From assembly GCA_000754455.1 (NCBI GenBank), contig JNSE01000017.1, positions 1 through 14,458 on the forward strand: a stretch of 14,458 nucleotides of DNA. The letters run 5' to 3'. This DNA is from an actinobacterium acAMD-2. GTDB lineage: Bacteria > Actinomycetota > Actinomycetes > UBA12327. The notes beneath the pieces were generated by a model. The model did not search any database, was not told the origin of the DNA, and was given only the letters and a program-made list of their open reading frames with translations. Position numbers and translations under genes: made by a program. Positions 1 to 7,036 of this stretch are shown here, in pieces. Numbering within the stretch: the stretch's first letter is position 1; every line of letters starts with the position of its first letter.

Positions 1-17
1 GGGGGCCTTTTTCATTG
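1..17 (+). terminator. Possible 3' arm and U-tract of a terminator cut by the window edge
   Basis: The window opens with a G/C run (GGGGGCC) directly followed by five T residues, the form of the descending arm and U-tract of an intrinsic terminator on the plus strand. Its partner arm would lie left of the window, so the hairpin cannot be confirmed. The T-run is followed by CATTGAG, the same tail seen after the minus-strand terminator-like site at 93-108. Confidence 0.3.
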
Positions 18-92
18 AGGGAATCAAGGGGTCCGGGATCGGGAGGAGCCGTGCAACAGCGCGGCGACGGCCCCGGTCACCCGCTCTCAATG

Positions 93-108
93 AAAACGGC
101 CCTCCGTT
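93..108 (-). terminator. Short intrinsic terminator-like hairpin after the acyltransferase gene
   Basis: On the minus strand the acyltransferase stop codon TAA (109-107) runs into AACGG, loop AGGG, CCGTT, then further T residues. This is a 5-bp stem with a 4-nt loop and a T-run. The stem is short, so termination efficiency is uncertain, but its position directly at the stop codon fits. The remainder of 1-106 contains no coding sequence that I can support. Confidence 0.4.
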
Positions 109-2194
109 AGGTCAGGGCAGCGATTTTCTTGTCCAGGTAGCCTGTCAGAGTGCGGGCATAGGTCGCCGTCAGGTGCGAAGCATCGAAATACACCACGACC
201 GAGCCGATGACGGGCGGGCAGGTGGTCTGCGTACACAGGTACTGGTTCATCTTGATCACATCGACACCCGAGCCCGAAGCACTGGCGGCATCCGTGAGCG
301 GATCCATCCACTTCCACGTAGTTGGAGTGCCCGAGCAGCGTTGTTGGTAATCCTTGTAAGCAGCAACGCAGTCAGGAACATTCTTGATCGTTCGGCCTGG
401 GTCTGGAGTGTCCTTGAGCACGATGACCTTGGTTCCTGACGATGTCCATTGCTTGAGGTATTCCTGATACCCGCCCACCGCGCGCGTCTTGGTTTCCTCA
501 AAGGTTGCCCCCTGCAACGGCAACGACTGGCGTTCCGAAGTAATCACCAAATCGAACTTCTTACCCTTGGTTTGATCAAGAACCCATTGGCCGTAATCAA
601 GGCAAGCCTGTGTCTTCGCTTCGGTATCGAATTGCAACGGCAACGTCGTGAGGTTGCACCGGCTGACTAAGTAAGTCGTGATGGTCCAGCCACGCTTCTT
701 GGCTACCTCTTGCAAAGTGGGTAACCATTGGCCGGCATGTGAATTTCCGGCCAGAGCCACTTTGATCGGACCGTTGCCATATGTGCATACCGGGCGCTTC
801 TTGAATGGCTCATTGGACCAACAGCCGTCGCGATAGGCATCCGACTTATCCAACTTGGCCTTGGTAGGGGTGGGAATCAACACCGTGGTGTTGGTCACGG
901 GACACATCTCAGGACCGGACACCAGAGCGGCAGCGCCAAAGCATTCCGGTCGATCTGACTGCAAAGAAGATGCTGCTTGTTCATTCGTTCGTTGGTTGCG
1001 CGAGACCTCAAGTAACTGAAGTGACGCTAATCCGACAACAACGGCGATACCGACAGCAAGCGCACTGAAGTGCTGTTTCGGAGTCTTCTTGCTAAACGCA
1101 TCTCTAAAACGCTTTTCAATCAAGGGCAAGCTCAAGGCAGAAAAAGCTATCGTCAGGACCAAGGCGACCGGGCCGATCAACGCAGGCTGGTCAAGTAGAA
1201 CGAAGGACGCAAGAACAAATAGCGGCCAGTGCCACAGGTAAATCGAATAGGAGGCATTGCCGGTCCACTGAATCCAGCGTGGTTTGACCAAGAATGACTT
1301 ATCCCACTCGCCGACGCTGCCGCCCACAATCAGCAAGGCACTACCCAGCGTGGGAACCAGAGCTGCTGTTCCAGGAAACGCGGTTGAGGTGGAGTAGGCC
1401 GCGGCCGAACCGATGATGAAGACCAGCCCCAACAACATCATGACTTTGCGCACTAGCGGTTTGAGTCGGCCAACAAACGGCAATAACACCGCGCACAGGC
1501 CACCAAGCGCCAACTCCCACACGCGGGTAAACGTGGAGAAGTAGGCCGAACCTGGCTCCACCGCAGTCCAGCGAATGGAGATGAGCAACGAAACGACAAC
1601 GACGGCAGTAATTCCAGCTGTAATCCAAGCCAATCGAGATGCGCGCAACCGAGCGGCTATCAATGCAGCCGCGGCAAACATCAAGGGCCACACCAAGTAA
1701 AACTGCTCTTCTACCGAGAGCGACCAAAAGTGCTGAGTCAACGTTGGCGCATCATCAGCGGCTAAATACTGCACCGATGAAATTGCCAAGTTCCAGTTTT
1801 CCCAAAACGTTGCGGAGGCAATAACACCGAACGCGTCCGGGGACCATCGAGTGGGAGGTAGGAGCAATCGTCCAGCGATCAACGTAAAGACCAGGACGAA
1901 CAGGGCCACGGGGATGATGCGGCGAATGCGTCGGGACCAAAAATCGAGAACTTCCTTGCCGCTGCGGTTTTCCACATGGAGCAAGTGACTCGACATCAAG
2001 AACCCAGACAAGACAAAGAACACATCTACGCCGACATAACCACCAGGCAATGCCGAGGGCCATAGGTGAAAGATGACCACCAAGGTGACGGCCAGGGCAC
2101 GCATGGCCTGAATATCTGGCCGAAAACGACGCTGCTGTGAGACAGGTGTGGCGGCATCAACTTCGCCTGGTGCACCAACACGTGTCATAGGCAT
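107..2194 (-). CDS. OafA/OatA-type membrane O-acyltransferase with C-terminal SGNH domain
   Basis: The product is a 695-residue integral membrane acyltransferase of the acyltransferase-3 family fused to an SGNH/GDSL hydrolase-like domain. Such proteins move acetyl or other acyl groups across the membrane onto cell-wall or surface glycans. Residues 25-400 hold about ten hydrophobic segments and the family signatures: RALAVTLVVIFH near 32-43 with the conserved His43, WSLSVEEQF at 157-165, and SYSIYLWHWP at 315-324. Residues 415-695 form the extracytoplasmic SGNH part: GNSH with putative nucleophile Ser485, and DASHL with Asp671 and His674. The block-I residue is Asn rather than the more usual Asp. 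About ten cysteines in this part suggest disulfides. The exact acceptor cannot be told. ATG at 2194 is the first start and ATG at 2188 (Met3) is an alternative; a TATGAT box lies immediately upstream and no clear ribosome site is seen. It is divergent from the gene at 2225. Confidence 0.9.
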   Translation of the reverse strand: MPMTRVGAPGEVDAATPVSQQRRFRPDIQAMRALAVTLVVIFHLWPSALPGGYVGVDVFFVLSGFLMSSHLLHVENRSGKEVLDFWSRRIRRIIPVALFVLVFTLIAGRLLLPPTRWSPDAFGVIASATFWENWNLAISSVQYLAADDAPTLTQHFWSLSVEEQFYLVWPLMFAAAALIAARLRASRLAWITAGITAVVVVSLLISIRWTAVEPGSAYFSTFTRVWELALGGLCAVLLPFVGRLKPLVRKVMMLLGLVFIIGSAAAYSTSTAFPGTAALVPTLGSALLIVGGSVGEWDKSFLVKPRWIQWTGNASYSIYLWHWPLFVLASFVLLDQPALIGPVALVLTIAFSALSLPLIEKRFRDAFSKKTPKQHFSALAVGIAVVVGLASLQLLEVSRNQRTNEQAASSLQSDRPECFGAAALVSGPEMCPVTNTTVLIPTPTKAKLDKSDAYRDGCWSNEPFKKRPVCTYGNGPIKVALAGNSHAGQWLPTLQEVAKKRGWTITTYLVSRCNLTTLPLQFDTEAKTQACLDYGQWVLDQTKGKKFDLVITSERQSLPLQGATFEETKTRAVGGYQEYLKQWTSSGTKVIVLKDTPDPGRTIKNVPDCVAAYKDYQQRCSGTPTTWKWMDPLTDAASASGSGVDVIKMNQYLCTQTTCPPVIGSVVVYFDASHLTATYARTLTGYLDKKIAALT

Positions 2195-2224
2195 GAATCA
2201 TAAGTGGCATAAGGTGGGAAAACT

Positions 2225-2962
2225 ATGAGCATCGTTCAAGCCTTGTGCGATAAGTGGGCAACAACACTTACGGGATTTCTCACCCAGTCGGTCGTCTCCG
2301 AGATTTCTTTCACCTCACCCGAATCCGGCGAACCAGCGGGCTCCCTGACGATCACCGAGGGCTCAACCGTTTCAGGTGCTCGGGTCCGCGTGGTCGACAC
2401 CCGCCTGCTTATTCCTGCCTTGGGTTTAGACGCCACTATGGTCCACGCATTTGCGCCGAGTGAATCGACAAGCCCGCACCTGCTCAGCGACTTAGCAACC
2501 AAGCATCAGCCCACACCCGATGGCGGAACGGAAATGACGTGGCACTTTCACGTGGATCTAATGCCGCGCGTGGACTTGATCACTGCCCCCGAATTCATTG
2601 ACGCGGTCTATGCCCCACTCACACAGGCGCACACGAGTGCTTATGCGATTGAAGGCATGAAGCCGATCGCCGTTCCTCACCGCTTACGTTCACTTGCATC
2701 GCCCTGGCTCATTGGCGCCATCGTTCGACCAACCGATGAAGTGGCCACTCGAGACTTGTTCACCACCTATGCGAATCGTTGGCACGAGTTAGTTAATGAA
2801 CCGCCGCTTGTCGCTGACCCTGTTTCGCAGCGCGAGCGTGACATCAAGCATCGAGCCACGATGTTTAATAACGAAACCGATCCGGTGTGGCAGCACCTGG
2901 CCAAACTCGTTGGACAAGCCGACACTGACACGTTGCTCGCCGCTATTCGCAACCCGGTCTAG
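2225..2962 (+). CDS. Red chlorophyll catabolite reductase-like (bilin reductase fold) protein
   Basis: The product is a 245-residue soluble protein without signal peptide or membrane segments. By eye it follows the pattern of plant red chlorophyll catabolite reductase (RCCR): a hydrophobic strand ending in PRVDL (114-118), a following P/Y segment (EFIDAVY), the RSLASPWLIG block (155-164), a ...RERDIKHR helix (203-210) matching the plant RDSLIK segment, and a C-terminal LLAAIR (237-242) matching LGAIR. RCCR belongs to the ferredoxin-dependent bilin reductase superfamily, which reduces open-chain tetrapyrroles. Asp206 is a candidate equivalent of the substrate-binding Asp of the plant enzyme. 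No chlorophyll genes are in view, so the substrate is unknown; haem-derived bilins are possible, or another role. A good ribosome site (AAGGTGG, 2211-2217) precedes the ATG by 7 nt. The stop abuts the stop of the opposing glycosylase gene. I am moderately sure of the family and unsure of the activity. Confidence 0.65.
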   Translation: MSIVQALCDKWATTLTGFLTQSVVSEISFTSPESGEPAGSLTITEGSTVSGARVRVVDTRLLIPALGLDATMVHAFAPSESTSPHLLSDLATKHQPTPDGGTEMTWHFHVDLMPRVDLITAPEFIDAVYAPLTQAHTSAYAIEGMKPIAVPHRLRSLASPWLIGAIVRPTDEVATRDLFTTYANRWHELVNEPPLVADPVSQRERDIKHRATMFNNETDPVWQHLAKLVGQADTDTLLAAIRNPV

Positions 2963-3775
2963 TCACTTTTGGCAGGTAGGGCACCAAAAAAGATTCCGGG
3001 CCGCAACTTCGCGCTTAAGGATCGGTGTTGAGCACACCAAACACGGCTGGGATTCACGTCGATAGACGTACACCTCTCCCCCATGACGATCTACCCGAGG
3101 AGCACGACCAGTTCGTTCGGGCAAATGTTTCGACCGCACCGTGTCGATCTGCCCGATGTCGACTCCAATGCGCATCAACGTGACCAGATCGCGCCAGATT
3201 TTGAGCCACACCTTGCGATCAACATCTCGACCAGCTGTCAAAGGATCAATACCTAACCGAAACAACACCTCAGCGCGATACACATTGCCGACGCCAGAAA
3301 CGATGTCCTGGCGCATCAACAACACACAGATGGGAGAGGAACTTTTCGAGATCACATTCCAAGCCCGCTTCTCGTCAGCATCCACACGTAGTGGATCAGG
3401 GCCCAAGCGATTGAGGAGCAATGCCACGTCCAACGACGTCACCAATTCACACTGCGTTGGACCACGCAAATCGGCCACGGTTTGCTCGCCAAGAAGTCGA
3501 AGTCGAACTTGACCAACCGGAGGCGCTGCCTTCTTCACCAAAGGATTGATGTTCCAAGCTCCATAAAGCCCCAAGTGCACGTGCACGATCGCATCATTGG
3601 CAAATTCCATGAGTAGGTGTTTGCCCACCGCTTGGGCTTGGACAAAGGCCGTGTGATTGATACGTGCAGCGCTGTCAGCAAAGCGACCCTGTGGGCTGGT
3701 CACGGCCAGAGCCTGTCCAGCAAATGCCTCGTTGAGGTCTTCAGCATTGCGGTGAATCGTGTGACCTTCAGGCAT
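2963..3775 (-). CDS. nei: Nei/Fpg-family DNA glycosylase/AP lyase (endonuclease VIII-like)
   Basis: The product is a 270-residue base-excision repair enzyme that removes oxidised bases and nicks abasic sites. It begins MPEGHTIHR, so Pro2 is the Schiff-base nucleophile and Glu3 the catalytic acid. Lys52 sits in the conserved VGKHLL segment. The helix-two-turn-helix signature GVGNVYRAE is at 161-169 and a C-terminal zinc finger is formed by Cys245, Cys248, Cys265 and Cys268, with Arg260 in the finger loop. The SPQGRFADSA segment and overall layout match mycobacterial Nei1 as I recall it. The MPEGHT start is fixed by the chemistry because the mature N-terminus must be Pro2. No strong ribosome site is seen; the upstream DsbA-like gene ends 11 bp before, so coupled expression is likely. 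Confidence 0.93.
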   Translation of the reverse strand: MPEGHTIHRNAEDLNEAFAGQALAVTSPQGRFADSAARINHTAFVQAQAVGKHLLMEFANDAIVHVHLGLYGAWNINPLVKKAAPPVGQVRLRLLGEQTVADLRGPTQCELVTSLDVALLLNRLGPDPLRVDADEKRAWNVISKSSSPICVLLMRQDIVSGVGNVYRAEVLFRLGIDPLTAGRDVDRKVWLKIWRDLVTLMRIGVDIGQIDTVRSKHLPERTGRAPRVDRHGGEVYVYRRESQPCLVCSTPILKREVAARNLFWCPTCQK

Positions 3776-3786
3776 GACAACGACAA

Positions 3787-4410
3787 CTAGTCAAAAGCTG
3801 GTGGTTGGGTGCGAGCGCGCTTGATTTCGTAGAAGCCTTCCGAACCCGAGAGCAACACAATCCCATCAAAGAGGCGGCCAGCAGCCTCGCCCTTGGGCGC
3901 TGGAGAGATCACCGGACCGAAGTAACCCATGCCATTGATCGCCATGACCGGCGTGCCAATTTCCATGGCTGCTGCATCTTGTGATGCTTGATGCGAGGTG
4001 CGAATCGCGTCGTCGAATTCCTTTGACGAGACCGCGTCAGCAAGTTCAGCGGGAAGGTTGAGCTCGGCCAGAGCATCAACGATCACCGTGGGATCGTCAC
4101 GACGATTATCAACAAAAATGCGCCGGCTGATCGCTGTGTACAGCGGCTCGGTGATTTCCAGACCGAATTGCTTTTGAGCCGCAGCGACAACCCGAACCGG
4201 CCCCCACACCTTGCTCATCATGTCGACATACTCCGACGGAATGTCTTTGCCTTCATTGAGAACGGCCAAACTCATGATGTGGAACCGCAGATCAATGTCT
4301 CGCACCTTGACTGCCTCAAGGATCCATCGGGACGTCAACCAAGCCCATGGACACATCGGGTCAAACCACATGTCAACGACGATTGGGGTGTCTTGTGATG
4401 CGGCAGACAA
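3787..4410 (-). CDS. DsbA-like thioredoxin-fold protein of the Rv2466c (mycothiol-dependent nitroreductase) family, CPWA active site
   Basis: The product is a 207-residue cytoplasmic DsbA-type protein. The segment VVDMWFDPMCPW followed by AWLTSRWILE, the SLAVLNE and WGPVRV blocks, a GTP cis-proline motif, and the C-terminal KRARTQPPAFD all track M. tuberculosis Rv2466c, which works with mycothiol. Rv2466c has a CPWC active site; here it reads Cys20-Pro-Trp-Ala23, so the resolving cysteine is missing and a monothiol mechanism with mycothiol is inferred. I chose the TTG at 4410 because GGAGG (4420-4416) lies 5 nt upstream and it gives the same length as Rv2466c. The reading frame is open further upstream to 4545, but this overlaps the divergent pepN gene. 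GTG at 4422 is a second option. It likely forms an operon with nei, 11 bp downstream. Confidence 0.87.
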   Translation of the reverse strand: MSAASQDTPIVVDMWFDPMCPWAWLTSRWILEAVKVRDIDLRFHIMSLAVLNEGKDIPSEYVDMMSKVWGPVRVVAAAQKQFGLEITEPLYTAISRRIFVDNRRDDPTVIVDALAELNLPAELADAVSSKEFDDAIRTSHQASQDAAAMEIGTPVMAINGMGYFGPVISPAPKGEAAGRLFDGIVLLSGSEGFYEIKRARTQPPAFD

Positions 4411-4440
4411 AGCTTCCTCCACGGGCGGGCTGGAACAGTA

Positions 4441-4455
4441 TTGACACCCTAGGAT
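4441..4455. promoter_or_regulatory. Divergent promoter region between the DsbA-like gene and pepN, centred on a CCTAGG dyad
   Basis: The 76-bp gap 4411-4486 holds a palindrome CCTAGG at 4448-4453. Read on plus it gives TAGGAT (4450-4455) and on minus TAGGGT (4451-4446), both acceptable actinobacterial -10 boxes pointing away from each other. Predicted 5' leaders would be about 25-30 nt in each direction, leaving room for the ribosome sites AAGGAG (4472-4477) and GGAGG (4420-4416). A perfect TTGACA at 4441-4446 is present on plus but is not well spaced to any good -10 sequence. Assignment is by eye only. Confidence 0.4.
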
Positions 4456-4486
4456 GGCAAAGACCGCTACTAAGGAGTGCCCTGAC

Positions 4487-7036
4487 GTGTCCGGCAACAA
4501 CCTCACCCGTGACGAAGCTCGCCAGCGAGCCAGAGACCTGGACATTAGCCACTATGACGTGGCGATTGACCTCACGCGGGGCGCCATGACCTTCGGCTCG
4601 ACCACCACGGTGAGCTTCGCCGCTTCGGCCACCAGTTCATTCATCGAATTCACCGCGGCCAGCGTCAACGCGATCGTGCTCAATGGGCAAGAACTCGACC
4701 CTGCCGTGGCCTTTGATGGAGATCGAATCGCCCTCTCAGGCCTGGCTGACAACAACGTCCTCACCGTCGAAGGCGATGGCGTGTACTCCAACACTGGCGA
4801 AGGATTGCATCGATTCGTTGATCCGGTTGATAACGAGGTGTACCTCTACACCCAATTCGAGTCCGCCGATGCCAAGCGCATGTTCGCCTGCTTTGATCAG
4901 CCAGACCTGAAGGCGACCTATGCCTTCACTGTGACTGCACCATCGCATTGGAAAGTTATCTCCAACTCCCCAACACCCAACGCAGACGCCCTCGATGACA
5001 GCAAGAGCGTGTGGAGCTTTGATCCCACCGCTCGGATGTCCACCTACATCACGGCTTTGGTCGCTGGTCCGTATCACGAAGAACGAGGCGAATACGCCGG
5101 CGTCAACGGCACCTACCCCATGGGTGTTTTTTGTCGTCAATCTCTTGCTGAATTTCTCGATTACGACGACATTATTGACACTGCAGCTCGCGGGTTTGAG
5201 CTCTTTGAACGCGAATTTGGTGTCGGATACCCGTTCGGCAAGTACGACCAACTCTTCGTACCTGAATTCAATGCCGGAGCGATGGAAAATGCCGGCTGTG
5301 TCACCTTTCACGAGGATTTGTTATTCCGTAGCAAGGTGACCGACGCTGCTTACGAGCAACGTTCGAACACCATCCTTCACGAACTCGCGCACATGTGGTT
5401 TGGCAACCTCGTCACGATGACGTGGTGGGACGACCTGTGGCTCAACGAATCATTCGCCGAATGGGCTTCACACTTTGCGAACGTGCGTGCCACTCGATAC
5501 ACCGATGCCTGGACGAGTTTTTGCAATCAACGCAAAGCGTGGGCCTATCGGCAGGATCAACTTCCTTCCACGCACCCCATCGCTGCCGACATGGTCGACC
5601 TTGATGCCGTGCGCGTGAACTTTGATGGCATTACCTACGCCAAGGGCGCATCCGCCTTGCGTCAACTGGTGGCTTGGGTGGGCGAAGACGAGTTCTTGCA
5701 GGGTGTGCGCGAATACTTCGCAAAGCATGCCTGGGGAAACACCGAGCTCACTGACCTGCTCACCGAATTGTCAGCTGCCTCTGGTCGTGACCTGTCGGAC
5801 TGGACCTCGCAATGGCTAGAAACAGCCGGCGTGAACACCTTGTTGCCCGATTTTGATCTCAACGCCGACGGCACGTACGCACGTTTTGCCGTTACGCAGT
5901 TGCCACCGACTAGTCCAGCTGGTCTTGAGCCGATTCTTCGCTCGCACCGCATCGCTATTGGTTTGTACAGCGACGTAAACGGTCACCTCGAGCCCATCAA
6001 GCGCATCGAAGTGGACATCACGGGTGCATCCTCTGATGTTCCTGAACTCGTTGGTGTCCAACAGCCCGACCTGATTCTCCTTAACGATGGCGATTTAACG
6101 TTTGCCAAGATTCGACTCGACCAAAGGTCCGCACAGACCAGTGCCGAACGCATGGGAGATGTCACGGACTCGTTGGCCCGCGCACTGCTGTGGGGAGCGG
6201 CGTGGGACATGACGCGCGACGCCGAGATGCCCACGCGTCAATTCCTTGACCTCACACTCAGTGCGATTCCACAAGAAGAATCCATCGGTGTGGTGCAACA
6301 AGGACTGCGCCAGGTCAAGGCCGCCCTGGACCAATACGCCGAGCCGAGCTGGCGCACCACTGGCCTGGATCGCCTAGCAACGACGCTGGGTGCATGGATG
6401 ATCGATGCCGAACCAGGAAGTGACCGTCAGCTCGCCTTTGTTCGTTCCTTTGTTTCTGCTTCCACGACCGACGAACAGCTCCAGCGAGTAGAGGACATTC
6501 TCGAGGGCGCCGAAGTCCTACCTGGGTTGACGTTGGACACCGACCTTCGTTGGGCATTACTGCAACGACTCGTGAGTGCCGGCCGCACTGACCTTGATCG
6601 TGTCACCGCGGAGCTGGCCCGCGACAACACCGCTACAGGACTGCGCCAAGCCGCGCTAGCGCGATCCAGTCGACCGACGGCACAGGCCAAGGCCGAAACG
6701 TGGGATGCAGTGATTAACGACGCCTCGCTACCCAACGCCATGATCGGATCCATGATCGGCGGGTTCTTGCATCCCGATCAGGTAGAACTTCTCCACCCTT
6801 ACGTCGAAAAGTACTTTGATATCGCCGCCACCATTTGGAATGTGCGCACTCATGAAATTGCGCAAGACATCTTGATGGGACTATTCCCGGTTTACAGCGT
6901 GCACCAATCCACGGTTGATGCTGCTGATGCATTTTTGGCTCGCACTGACCTAGAGCCCACCGTGCGGCGATTGGTCAGCGAGGGTCGTGACTCCACTGTT
7001 CGTGCACTCAATGCTCGCGCATGTGATGGATCATGA
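4487..7036 (+). CDS. pepN: Aminopeptidase N (M1-family zinc metallopeptidase)
   Basis: The product is an 849-residue cytoplasmic M1 aminopeptidase that trims N-terminal residues from peptides. It has an N-terminal beta domain, the exopeptidase signature GAMEN at 264-268, the zinc motif HELAH at 298-302 (Glu299 catalytic) with the third ligand Glu321 in LNESFAEW after the expected 18-residue spacing, and a long helical C-terminal domain. Length fits actinobacterial PepN (about 850-860). I set the start at GTG 4487 because AAGGAG at 4472-4477 lies 9 nt upstream and the protein then begins with a short lead into NLTRDEA, as in mycobacterial PepN. An in-frame ATG at 4454 would add 11 residues but sits inside the likely -10 box. 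Its stop overlaps the next start as ATGA. Confidence 0.95.
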   Translation: MSGNNLTRDEARQRARDLDISHYDVAIDLTRGAMTFGSTTTVSFAASATSSFIEFTAASVNAIVLNGQELDPAVAFDGDRIALSGLADNNVLTVEGDGVYSNTGEGLHRFVDPVDNEVYLYTQFESADAKRMFACFDQPDLKATYAFTVTAPSHWKVISNSPTPNADALDDSKSVWSFDPTARMSTYITALVAGPYHEERGEYAGVNGTYPMGVFCRQSLAEFLDYDDIIDTAARGFELFEREFGVGYPFGKYDQLFVPEFNAGAMENAGCVTFHEDLLFRSKVTDAAYEQRSNTILHELAHMWFGNLVTMTWWDDLWLNESFAEWASHFANVRATRYTDAWTSFCNQRKAWAYRQDQLPSTHPIAADMVDLDAVRVNFDGITYAKGASALRQLVAWVGEDEFLQGVREYFAKHAWGNTELTDLLTELSAASGRDLSDWTSQWLETAGVNTLLPDFDLNADGTYARFAVTQLPPTSPAGLEPILRSHRIAIGLYSDVNGHLEPIKRIEVDITGASSDVPELVGVQQPDLILLNDGDLTFAKIRLDQRSAQTSAERMGDVTDSLARALLWGAAWDMTRDAEMPTRQFLDLTLSAIPQEESIGVVQQGLRQVKAALDQYAEPSWRTTGLDRLATTLGAWMIDAEPGSDRQLAFVRSFVSASTTDEQLQRVEDILEGAEVLPGLTLDTDLRWALLQRLVSAGRTDLDRVTAELARDNTATGLRQAALARSSRPTAQAKAETWDAVINDASLPNAMIGSMIGGFLHPDQVELLHPYVEKYFDIAATIWNVRTHEIAQDILMGLFPVYSVHQSTVDAADAFLARTDLEPTVRRLVSEGRDSTVRALNARACDGS

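Noticed and set aside
4441..4446. TTGACA as the -35 box of pepN
   Set aside because: No reasonable -10 box occurs at 16-19 bp spacing; the nearest candidate, TACTAA, is 21 bp away and overlaps the ribosome site.
4454..4486. ATG start for pepN at 4454
   Set aside because: It overlaps the likely -10 box TAGGAT and lacks a spaced ribosome site; GTG 4487 has AAGGAG 9 nt upstream and agrees with family length.
4411..4545. N-terminal extension of the DsbA-like gene
   Set aside because: The frame is open, but the extension overlaps the pepN 5' end, resembles neither a signal peptide nor family sequence, and a good ribosome site supports the TTG at 4410.
4736..5311. Open reading frame of 191 codons on minus
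   Set aside because: Antisense to the pepN domain that contains GAMEN; no recognisable family features.
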